A DNA stretch of 61,530 nt, from positions 1-61,530 of the forward strand of contig CASEOW010000043.1 in NCBI GenBank assembly GCA_949289785.1, read 5' to 3'. Positions 27,686-37,500 of this stretch are shown here, piece by piece. The translations under genes were made by a program, and so were the position numbers. Source of the stretch: an uncultured Bacillota bacterium (GTDB taxonomy: Bacteria > Bacillota > Clostridia > Christensenellales > UBA1242). The notes under the pieces were generated by a model, which worked only from the letters and a program-made list of their open reading frames with translations, was not told the DNA's origin and made no database searches. The first letter of the stretch is position 1. Every line of letters begins with the position of its first letter.

Positions 27686-27694
27686 ATTATATCA
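27686..27694 (-). promoter_or_regulatory. Extended -10 promoter of trxB (leaderless candidate)
   Basis: On the minus strand the sequence reads TGATATAAT, an extended -10 element (TGn plus TATAAT at 27691-27686). Only 6 nt separate it from the ATG at 27679. The predicted start of transcription coincides with the start codon. Confidence 0.6.
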
Positions 27695-27788
27695 TATCAA
27701 ACAAACAATTAAAACTAAATAGATATATTTTACTTAACTTATTTTGTATTTTTTTTAAATGTTGATATAATTATAATGTGAGGAACTA

Positions 27789-28628
27789 ATGGATATAAAA
27801 AAAGAAATAAAACGAAAAATTAAATTTAAAATTAAGTTAAAAAAAATTTTACTTTATCAATTTTATAATTTCAAAAATTCATTAAACTATAAATTACAAA
27901 AACATAACTATCAGGTCGGTGATATAGTTATTTTAAAAAAAGGAACATTGTTACACGGTCTAAATGTTACTACCATAGAGAAAATAGAAAATATATCTAA
28001 AAATGGGATAATTAGTGGCGAATTAATTGATTCACGAAACAAAAATGTAAAACAAAAATATCCATATTGTGTTTGTTGCTGGAACATTCAAAATGAAATT
28101 TCTTTAGAAGAATACATAAATTTATATAGTGGTTGCACCTTAAAATATAGAACAAAAAACGGCGAATTTACAAAACTTGTTTCTTATGAAGATTTTAAAA
28201 ATGGTAAGCAATTTATTCCAGAAGAAGCTTTAATGTGGGAATGTCATCAAACAAAAGAAATGCGTTTTATGCCCTCTTTAAATAACGAAATCACTGGAAA
28301 ACAAAATCAAATTGCGTTTATTATTAATTCATTTAATGATGCAATTAAACCAATATTGCAGAATGATATTTTTAGCAAAGAATTTAACCAAAAGTATCTT
28401 AAATATTTTGTTTTACCAAAAATGCTAAAACACTTTAAAAATTCAGAAAGAGACGACCTTTTTACAAATAGAGAATGTGCAATAATTTTAGGCATACCTA
28501 AAAATTTTATTGAAGGAATTTTAGTTGGTAAAATTTATGAAAATGATGAAAAAATTATTAAAAAGATAAAAGAACTTTTTCCTAATAGTTATATAGCAAA
28601 TTTAGAAGGTAAAGTTATTAAAATATAA
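27789..28628 (+). CDS. Uncharacterised cytosolic protein
   Basis: The 279-residue product is not recognised. It begins with a strongly basic stretch of alternating Lys and Ile, then has GDIVILKKGTLLHGLN near residues 48-63. A second segment, from about 80 to 115, contains YCVCCWN. The C-terminal half looks alpha-helical. No signal peptide or membrane helix is present. It has a GAGG ribosome site and a TATAAT box close upstream. It stands alone between trxB and the rpsI terminator. The Cys pair and the HGLN turn are the only notable motifs. Confidence 0.6.
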   Translation: MDIKKEIKRKIKFKIKLKKILLYQFYNFKNSLNYKLQKHNYQVGDIVILKKGTLLHGLNVTTIEKIENISKNGIISGELIDSRNKNVKQKYPYCVCCWNIQNEISLEEYINLYSGCTLKYRTKNGEFTKLVSYEDFKNGKQFIPEEALMWECHQTKEMRFMPSLNNEITGKQNQIAFIINSFNDAIKPILQNDIFSKEFNQKYLKYFVLPKMLKHFKNSERDDLFTNRECAIILGIPKNFIEGILVGKIYENDEKIIKKIKELFPNSYIANLEGKVIKI

Positions 28629-28691
28629 TTATAGTTATTTAAATTAAGCTTTTTATTTATTTTATAATTAAAATGATTAAACATAGAAAAT

Positions 28692-28720
28692 AAAAAAACT
28701 TGGCAAATGCCAAGTTTTTT
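28692..28720. terminator. Terminator of the rplM-rpsI operon
   Basis: The hairpin AAAAAACTTGGC/GCCAAGTTTTTT with loop AAAT has A-runs and T-runs on both sides. It follows the rpsI stop codon and can also stop the convergent plus-strand gene. Confidence 0.92.
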
Positions 28721-28725
28721 GTATA

Positions 28726-29136
28726 TTATCTCTTTGAGAATTGTGGAGCTTTTCTTGCTTTCTTTAAACCATACTTCTTTCTTTCTTTCATTCTTGAATC
28801 TCTGGTAAGAAGTCCAGCATCTTTCAATTCTTTTTTCAACATTTCGTCTGCTTTAACAAGTGCTCTAGCAATTCCATGACATATAGCACCAGCTTGTCCA
28901 GATATTCCACCACCAACAACTTTAACGATAACATCATATTTATCACCTGTTGAAGTGATATCAAATGGTTGACGAGCAACTAAAAGTAAAGTATCTCTTT
29001 GGAGATATTCTCCCATATCTTTACCATTAACAACATATATTCCACTTCCTGGGAATAATCTTACTCTAGCGATTGATTTTTTTCTTCTTCCAGTTGAAAT
29101 AATTTGACTGGTTTTGTTATTTTTTTTCTCTGCCAT
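28726..29136 (-). CDS. rpsI: 30S ribosomal protein S9
   Basis: The protein of 136 residues carries [19 protein letters not shown] near the start and ends with the conserved [16 protein letters not shown] tail, which reaches the ribosomal P site. The last two residues Lys-Arg are as expected. It is the second gene of the rplM-rpsI operon, with the start codon overlapping the rplM stop (TAATG). Confidence 0.97.
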   Translation of the reverse strand: MAEKKNNKTSQIISTGRRKKSIARVRLFPGSGIYVVNGKDMGEYLQRDTLLLVARQPFDITSTGDKYDVIVKVVGGGISGQAGAICHGIARALVKADEMLKKELKDAGLLTRDSRMKERKKYGLKKARKAPQFSKR

Positions 29137-29579
29137 TAGTCTCTAACTCCTTTTACTTCAACATTTTGTGGTTGTTGAGCTTGATGAGAATGTTCTGCTC
29201 CTTTATAAGTATGAAGTCTTGTAAATTGTTTTCTTCCAAGAGATGTTTTTGGAAGCATTCCTTTAACAGCAACTTCAATTGCTTTTGTAGAATTTTCTCT
29301 CATTAGTTTGTCATAACCAATTTCTTTAAGACCGCCAACATAACCTGTATGCCAACGTAATTTCTTTTCAGAAAGTTTCTTTCCTGTTAAAACAATTTTG
29401 TCACAATTTAAAACTATAACAAAATCTCCACAATCAACATGTGGTGTATAAATAGTTTTTTTCTTTCCTGTTAATATATCAGTAACTGCAGTAGCTACCC
29501 TTCCAAGTGGAAGTCCTGCAGCGTCAACGACAAACCATTTTCTTTCAATGTCTGCCGGTTTAGCCATATAAGTTTTCAC
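29136..29579 (-). CDS. rplM: 50S ribosomal protein L13
   Basis: The protein of 147 residues begins [20 protein letters not shown], typical for L13, and contains [18 protein letters not shown] and [19 protein letters not shown]. The start is GTG at 29579, chosen because a GGAGG site lies 8-9 nt upstream and because L13 proteins start MKTY. It is followed without a gap by rpsI. Confidence 0.97.
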   Translation of the reverse strand: MKTYMAKPADIERKWFVVDAAGLPLGRVATAVTDILTGKKKTIYTPHVDCGDFVIVLNCDKIVLTGKKLSEKKLRWHTGYVGGLKEIGYDKLMRENSTKAIEVAVKGMLPKTSLGRKQFTRLHTYKGAEHSHQAQQPQNVEVKGVRD

Positions 29580-29681
29580 TTTTTATTTCCTCCGAATTTT
29601 TAATTAAAAGTTTTTATTTTAAGTCACTTAATATTTGGGGGCTAATCAAACAAAAAATGCCTTAAAATTAAGACCTTTTAT

Positions 29682-29710
29682 ATTCTATAAAAATTAAAGA
29701 TAATTGTCAA
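29682..29710 (-). promoter_or_regulatory. Promoter of rplM-rpsI
   Basis: On the minus strand TTGACA (29710-29705) and TAGAAT (29687-29682) are 17 nt apart. Transcription would begin near 29675, giving a leader of about 95 nt before the GTG start. That is enough room for an autoregulatory L13-type element, though no structure was firmly recognised. Confidence 0.85.
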
Positions 29711-29856
29711 GTATTTTTTTTAAATTTTATAACTTTATTTCCTTAACTTTCAAAGATGTTTTTTTTGTTTTTTAAAGTACTCTTTTATTAATGTATATTT
29801 ATACACTTTTATTTATATTTATAAATTTTGTTTTTCAAGAAAATTTAAAAAAAATC

Positions 29857-29885
29857 TTGACATTGATATTTATATATATTATAAT
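29857..29885 (+). promoter_or_regulatory. Consensus sigma-A promoter for the anchored-protein pair
   Basis: TTGACA (29857-29862) and TATAAT (29880-29885) match the consensus exactly with a 17-nt spacer. It is the best promoter match noticed in the window. Transcription should begin near 29892, about 260 nt before the first plausible start codon at 30151. Confidence 0.88.
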
Positions 29886-29891
29886 TATTAT

Positions 29892-30150
29892 AGAGTTAAT
29901 ATAGTGTCAATTAGAGTGCATTTTATCTATATTAATCTGCTAATATTTGTAACAACACTTTTATAATCATAAAAGTTTTTATATAAAATATAAAATTAAT
30001 AAATTTAAAATTAATACAAAGGGGTTACCGGCTTACGCTTGCATATTCCTTTATAATGTAGATTTTTTTCACATGGACAAGCCATGTATACATATATATA
30101 AACTGAATATCAAATGCAAATGTATGTCTCTACCCTATAGGGAGCATATA
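29892..30150 (+). other. Long 5' leader with several possible hairpins
   Basis: This stretch has no clear gene. It holds an 8-bp hairpin (29957-29976) followed by five T, resembling a weak terminator, and a G/C-richer block at 30019-30050 (ACAAAGGGGTTACCGGCTTACG). The block can pair its AAAGG with a CCTTT near 30048-30052 ahead of T7. An ACATGG/CCATGT hairpin follows at about 30072-30088. The element CCCTATAGGG at 30134-30143 overlaps the Shine-Dalgarno site of the next gene. An upstream ATG at 30073 opens a frame joined to the protein, but its first codons have no ribosome site. A cis-acting RNA is possible; no known riboswitch was recognised. Confidence 0.45.
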
Positions 30151-31503
30151 ATGAAAAGCAAGAGAGAAAATAATAATGTTAACAACGATGACATTAAGAA
30201 ATTATCAACTAAACAAGAAAATAATTTAAGTGACAAAGGTGACAATATTTTTTCGAGCCATAAAGACAAAGAAAACGATTATGAATTTATACAAAATCAA
30301 GATGGCTCTTTTAAAATAAACAAAAAGAATAAACAATCTAGCAAAAATAAATCTTTTTCTCTAATTGATGGAGAAAGTATTGATGATGTCACAAATTTAT
30401 CAAACGATGTTGATATAGAAAAAATTGCAGATTTTGAAAGCAATGACAATACTGATACTAAAAAAAATAAAAATAAATCATTTAAATTTATTAAAAGTAA
30501 ATCAGAAAAAAAACTAAGAAAATCTAAACAAAAACAAGAACAAGAAAGAAAGGAAAAAGAATACCAAAAAGGAACATTTAAAAAGAATATGAAATCCTTA
30601 GCAATTTTATTAGTTCTAGGTATTTTTACTGGAAGCGGACTTGGTGTTTGGTATTTTAATTACGCTTTAAAAAGCAAAGTAGATTATTCTCTATATGAAG
30701 TTAATGAATATTTACCTGATATAAATCAAAGATTTAGTTCTTTATTTGGAATTACTAACGAAGAAGATAAAGAGAATTGGGTTGATATAGCTAGAGAGCA
30801 AGGTTACGAAAATCCTCTAGATAGTAGATTAACCCCTATAGATAATTATTTATTAGCTATGTACAATGCAGAGCAAGAAGAAGAATTCGTTATTGAATCT
30901 AATGGACTTGTTAAATCAATGGGAACTTCTCAAACTGTTTACAGTTTAAAAACTTTTAATGGAAATCTTTACACTTTTGAAAGTATAAGTACTGGTTTTA
31001 TTACCATAGCTTTTCATGATGAAATGCCTTTAGATGAAAGTGGAAATCCAGAGTATGTAGAAATTTACAATGGTAAAAAAGGAACTATTACAGCAACATC
31101 TGCTGAATGGGAACTTGATGAAAGATTATCAATTAGCGATTACAAAGAAGAAACTGGAGGATTATTAAGCACCCTTAATCCTTATATCATTTCTGAAAAA
31201 ACTGTTTTAAACCTTGATACTATTGAAATTACAGTTACAGAAGAAGGCTATTATTCTATGACATTTGAACTTCACCCTATCTATAGTGTTCTTAACTATT
31301 ATAGACAAGTAAGAAGAACAGGACAACTTGAAGCAGATCCATATTTTAGTAGTTTATCTCAAACTATTGTTATAGATAAAGATTGGAATATGATTTCTAC
31401 TTATGTCGAAGAAAATTATAACGCCGTAAAAATGGGATTTGGAGCAAAATGTTATGGTACATTACTTCAGGAATTTTATTTCGACGGATCTTATGAAAAT
31501 TAA
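30151..31503 (+). CDS. Single-pass membrane protein with charged cytoplasmic region
   Basis: The 450-residue product is not recognised. Residues 1-145 are polar, rich in Lys, Glu, Asn and Ser, with a Lys/Glu/Gln coiled-coil-like stretch near 120-145. One membrane helix at about 149-170 (LAILLVLGIFTGSGLGVWYF) is followed by about 280 extracellular residues that look beta-rich. The helix lies far from the N-terminus, so this is a type II anchor, not a cleavable signal. The ATG at 30151 has AGGGAG 7 nt upstream and is preferred over 30073. It precedes the giant repeat protein by 94 nt and probably forms one transcription unit with it. Confidence 0.75.
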   Translation: MKSKRENNNVNNDDIKKLSTKQENNLSDKGDNIFSSHKDKENDYEFIQNQDGSFKINKKNKQSSKNKSFSLIDGESIDDVTNLSNDVDIEKIADFESNDNTDTKKNKNKSFKFIKSKSEKKLRKSKQKQEQERKEKEYQKGTFKKNMKSLAILLVLGIFTGSGLGVWYFNYALKSKVDYSLYEVNEYLPDINQRFSSLFGITNEEDKENWVDIAREQGYENPLDSRLTPIDNYLLAMYNAEQEEEFVIESNGLVKSMGTSQTVYSLKTFNGNLYTFESISTGFITIAFHDEMPLDESGNPEYVEIYNGKKGTITATSAEWELDERLSISDYKEETGGLLSTLNPYIISEKTVLNLDTIEITVTEEGYYSMTFELHPIYSVLNYYRQVRRTGQLEADPYFSSLSQTIVIDKDWNMISTYVEENYNAVKMGFGAKCYGTLLQEFYFDGSYEN

Positions 31504-31597
31504 CATTTTAAGTCTTAACATTTCCATCAACTATTTAAACATTTAATAAAATTTGTTTGATTTGAAATATTTACAATTTAAATAAAAAGGAAAAAAT

Positions 31598-34500
31598 ATG
31601 AAAAAGAAAATTGTACTTTATTCAATATTGTATATGATTGTTTCAATAGCATCGGCTTTTGGTGCTATTAAGATTTCTACATTCTTACAAAATAGTTCTT
31701 CAAAAAAAAGCGAAACTCCCCCATATCAACTTGTTAAAATAGTTGATAATATTACTAATTCAAATAATTTAGATATAGATTTAAATTTAGATTTAAATTC
31801 TTCTGACGATAATTATAAACTATTATTAGATGCTGATGTGGATATGTCAGATAAAAATAATGTTCAAATGCAAATGAATATTGATTTAGAAAATAATGAA
31901 TCTTCACTTTTTACTACATCTTTTAAATACCTTGACAACACGGTTTATCTTTCACTTCCTGGACAAAATTTATCTTTTAAAGCCAATAATCTTTTTCAAA
32001 CAATTTTTGACACTATAAAACCTATACTTGCTAATGTTGGATTTAATCTTGATGAATTATCACTTGATGATATTTTAATAATGCTAAACAATTTTACAGA
32101 AACTAAGAATAAAGACAGTATAATTTTAGATATAGCTTTACCGGTAGTAAATATAAATTTATCTTTAATATGTGATAGATTATACAATTTAACCCAAATC
32201 ATCCTTCCTGAACTATCTCTCTCTGATAGTGAAGACAATAAACAAACAATTTCTTTAAATGCAAACATAGCATACCCTGAAAAAACAAGTATTGAAAACA
32301 ATTCTTCAGATTTTAAAGACATTTCTAATATTATCAATATAGCGTCAGATATATTATCTAACAAAGGACTTGCTTTCAATGTTGATTTAAACTATGGAGA
32401 TTTTTCTACAAATGGAGAAATTAAAATAGATTTGAAAAATTTTAATACACTTTTAGCATTAAATTACAATGATATTGCTTTGAACCTGATATTTAAAGAT
32501 GATGTAATATATACTGAAATAGGAAATTTATATTTTAAATTCGCTCTAGAAGATTTAGATAAATTAAATGAATTGCTTCTTTCTAAATTCAATTTTGAAA
32601 TACCACAAAATTTAATTACTAATATACTAGACATTTTAAGAAATAAAGATTTCGAAAAAATTTTATCATTAGTTGATTTTTCAAATTTTAATCTTTCATC
32701 TTTAAATATAAATAATTTAAACAAACTTGATTTAAGTTTCTTAGATCAAATAGAAATAGATGGAAATACCACAATTATTAATATTGAAAAATTAGGTAAA
32801 ATTTATTTAGTTCTTAATAATGAAAATAAACTTTCTCAAGTAAGTTTAAATAGCGACATAATAAATTTTAATTTTAATAGAAAAGACTTTGAAGAAATCT
32901 CATTATCTTATGATGAAAATTTATATCAAGATTTAACAACACTTTTACCCGTTTTAAATAGCATTCTTTCAATAATTGATTCTAATTCTTTACAAGGACA
33001 ATTTACTATTTTATATAAAGAAATGCAATTTGATTTTAATTTAAATTTATCTATTAAAGATGAAATTTATCTTGAAATGACATCAATAATATTAGGGCAA
33101 AATTTAAATATTACTCTTTTAAATGATACAATATATGTAGAATTTTCAGATAGCAAATTAAAGTTAAATATAAATGATACTCAAGCTTTGACAGAGTTAT
33201 TTGAAAAATATTTGGGTGAAAATATAGATATAACTAATACATTAAATAGTTTAATCTCTATTCTTAATCCTGCAAATATTCCAACTTTAATCTCTAATAT
33301 TAATCAACAAGAAGATAACATAATTATTTCATTATTTAATGGATTAGATATAACAATTTATCCAAATGAAAAATCTTTACAAATTTTAACAAATATTGAA
33401 AATACTCAAATATCTTTAAAAGTTGAAGGTTCAGAACAACAAATAATCAAAAAAGAAATAAATTCAAATGAATATATTGACATTGTGTCATTTATTCCTT
33501 TAATTGAAAATCTAATTGAATATATAAGTTCTAACAAATATTTTGCTAACTTTAATATTTCTTACAATAATATATCTGCTATTGGCGCAATAAATTATGA
33601 AAATGGAACAATTTCTTTAATTTCAACTATTAAAGCTTATAATCAACAAATAGATATAACTTTAAAAGACCAAATTATTTATCTATCTTTCTTAGAAAAT
33701 AATTTTAAATTCAAACTTAGTGATTTTGATAAAGTAAAAAATTTCATTTCTAATAATTTAGGTATAGAAATTGGGAATATTATAGATTCTTTAACAAATC
33801 AAAATTTTGATATTTTAAATTTAATTCAAAATACTAAAATAAATATTAAAAATGACAAAATTATTATTACTAATGGTCAGTTTAATTTAGAATTAATGAT
33901 TACAGATAATATGCTTGACACTATTACTGTAACATATCAAGATTTAATTGCAAATTTATCTTTAACTTCTTCCCCTACAGAAATAAATATTGTCAAAGAT
34001 TATATAGACATAATAAATTATCTTCCAACTATTGAAAATATTTATAATTATATAAAAAATAAAGAATATTTTGTAGAATTTGACGTAAATGTTGATGATA
34101 TAAAAATTAACGGATTTATTAATTATTACAACCATGTTTTATCAGCATTTGGAAATATAAATATATTTGGTGTCATTGCTGATTTCGCACTTCAAGATAA
34201 CACAATTTATATTGATTTATATCAAACAAAATTAAAATTTGAATTATCTGATTTTAATACTTTAAGAGAATTTTTAAATAATACATTTGGATTAAATATT
34301 AACCAGATTGATAATATATTAGAATCAATTAAAGAATTGAAAATTAATGAAAATGACATACAAGATATTTTATCTAAACTTACCTTAAGTATTACTGAAG
34401 ATAAAATTAATATAAACTATGAAAATATTTTTGCAGAAGTTGATATTTCTTCAAATAACCTTCAAGGAGCAAAAATTAATTATCAAGATATAACAGCTAA

Positions 34501-37500
34501 TCTAAAAATTTGCAATTCCCCTAACGAAACAACTATTTCAGGAGAATATATTGATTTAATTGATTTTATACCAACTATTGAAAATGTTTACAATTTAATT
34601 ACTAGTGAAAATATTTATTTAAATTTTAACGCTAATTATGACCAAATTAAATTAATTGGTGGAATAAATATAGAAAATAAAAACATTTCAATTTATGCTA
34701 CTTTATTATTCAATGATTTAAAAGCTGAGATAATATTAAAAGACAAAATTGTTTATATTTCATATGATAATGCTAAAATTAAATTTGATATTAAAGATAT
34801 AGAAATCTTAAAAGAGTTCTTATATAAAAATTTCGGAATTGATTTATCAACAATCCTCAATGATTTTAATAATATTGATTTTAACGATATTATAGATAAA
34901 ATAAAAGAAGATAGTATCCAAGATTTAATCAAAACACTTTCAATTTCTATTACATTAGATTCAATTAAAGCAAGTATAGAAAATTTAAATATTCAAATAA
35001 ATTTATCTGACAATAATATAAATAGTATTACATTAAACTATAACGAAATAAATGCTGATTTAACAGTATCTACTTCACCTACTAATATTGAAATAACTGG
35101 AGAATATATTAATTTAATAGATTTACTTCCTAATATAGAAAATGTTTATAATTATATAAAAAATCAACAATATTTCATTGATTTTGAAGGAAATTATAAA
35201 GACATATACTTCTCAGGTGCTTTTAATTTTGACAAAGGAAAATTGTCACTATCTGTATTTATTAAAGCGTTTAGTCAAGAAGCTAACATAATATTCCAAG
35301 ATAATAAAGTTTATGTAAAAGTAAATCAAATAAAAATTTTCTTAGATTTACAAGAAATTGATAAATTGGCTACTCTTTTAAATAACACATTTAATATAGA
35401 TGTTATTAATATACTCAACAAAATTAAAAATATAGATTTTAATAATGTTACTATTGATGACTTAAAGACACTTATAAGTGATATAAACTTGGATAATAAT
35501 CTTGACATATCCACAATTATCAATTCTTTGAAATTATCTATCAGTCAAGATAATATAAATATCAGTTTAAAAGATATAATAATTAACTTATTCTTTAATG
35601 ATAATATGTTAAATTCTATAGACATTAATTATAATGATTTGAATTTAACTTTCAATATTTTATCTATTCCTGCAATATTTGAACCTGTTACTGATGAATA
35701 TATAAATTTAATCAACTTAATTCCAACTGTAGAAAATGTATATAATTATATACAAAATGAAACTTTTTATCTCGATTTCATTTTAGATTATGATAATATT
35801 CAAGTAAAAGGTAATATTAATGTTGTAAATGGTGAAATTGAAGCTTTAGCTAATTTAAGTTATAATGGTTTAAATGCAAAAATTTCATTCTTAAATAACA
35901 ATTTATATATTGATATAAACGAAATTAAACTTGTAGCAAGTTTAAATGATATAGATTATATTTGTGATTTCGTTTATAATAGATTTAATTATGATATTAA
36001 ATCTTTAATTGAAGAAATAAAGCAAAAATTATTTAATACTGATATTAAACAATTTTTAGCTAGCGCAGTAATATCATTAACAGAAAATCAAATTAATATT
36101 GATTTACCTGATTTAAGTAATTTAAGTGTTGTAATAGAAATAAACAATAATATGATTTCTGACATTATGCTTAATTATGAAAATATTCAAGCATATATTG
36201 AAATTGCATCTAATCCAACTGAGATTATTGTTTCAGGACAATATTATCAAATTAAAGATATAATTTCATCAGTTGATTCTATTTTTGAGTTTGTAAATCA
36301 AAAACAATTTGATATAAATGCAGAAATCAAACTAAATGACGATATTATTAATGGCGATATAAAAGTTGACCTTACTGAAGAAATCAATTTAAGTGCTAAT
36401 GTTTGGTCTGAAACATTAGAAAACATGGATATCTCGGCAAATATAGAAAACAAAATGTTGTATTTTGATTATAATGGACTTTGTCTTAAAATAAACAATG
36501 ATAATTTTAACGAACTTCTATATATAATCTTAGAAGTTTTAGGAATTGATCCAAGTATTTTACCTTTTTTGCAAGATGTTGACTTAGATTTAAACTTCGG
36601 GCAATTACAAGATGATTTCAGTTCTTTAATGGGTGAAATAACTATAGATAAAGTTATTGAAATTATAAATATGCTTGCTAGTTTTGAATATCATGATGGA
36701 ATTTTATCTATAGAACTTTATGGAAATAAATTATTTAATAATGATAATGCACCAAATCTTAAAATCAATTTAACTACTACTGAAAATAAAATTACTTCTA
36801 TTGAAATTAAAAATATTTATACAGACAATACCCTTTCACAAAAAGTTGACGCTGTTATTAATTTTAATAACTTTACTTCTATAAGTCCAGTTGATCAAAC
36901 TAAAAATTATATTGATATTTCTGGAGCTAATGAAATCATAAAAGCTATAGTTAATATGAGTAACGATACACAATTCCATATTAAAGGCACTCTCCATCTT
37001 GCTGGAAATTTGATTGGTATTGATATAGAAAAAGATGTTCCATTTGATATAAAATTAAAAATACTAGAAGATAGAACTGTCGAAGCATATGCCGTTATTG
37101 GAGTTATACCTGTAATAGTTGGTGTTAATGCTGATCAATATCAATTTGGTGACGCAAATCAAAGAAATAGAATGCTTTATATATATGTAAAAGGTGATAA
37201 AATATATATGTACAGAACTGAAGAAGTTTTTTCTCTTGGTTGGCGTGAACATAGACTAGGAACTTCAATGACAGTGAATGATTTCTTGAAAAATCCATTC
37301 TATTATATACAATTAGGTACAGGTTTTTCGGACAGCATTATAAATGCTATAAAAGAAGCTATTAGTGCTGAAAGAACTAACCCATTAAATTATGGAAATA
37401 TAATCAAAAGTTTTGACTCAACTACTAACACTATTAATTTAAATATGCGTGAAATTGCTGATGCAGAAGAACTTGATACATTGACACTTACTTTAAACAT

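Noticed and set aside
30073-30150. Longer N-terminus for the 450-residue protein
   Set aside because: The added 26 residues contain Cys/His without pattern, have no ribosome site, and overlap the leader hairpins; the ATG at 30151 has AGGGAG.
29892-30150. A known riboswitch (preQ1, c-di-GMP, fluoride or SAM type)
   Set aside because: None of their conserved core motifs could be matched; only generic hairpins are visible.
31996-35523. Several 65-127-residue minus-strand ORFs inside the giant gene
   Set aside because: They lie antisense to a clean 2036-codon frame and have no ribosome sites; they are shadows of A/T-biased codons.
32318-36800. Recent DNA-level tandem duplication in the giant gene
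   Set aside because: Units are similar only at protein level; no long identical DNA stretches were seen.
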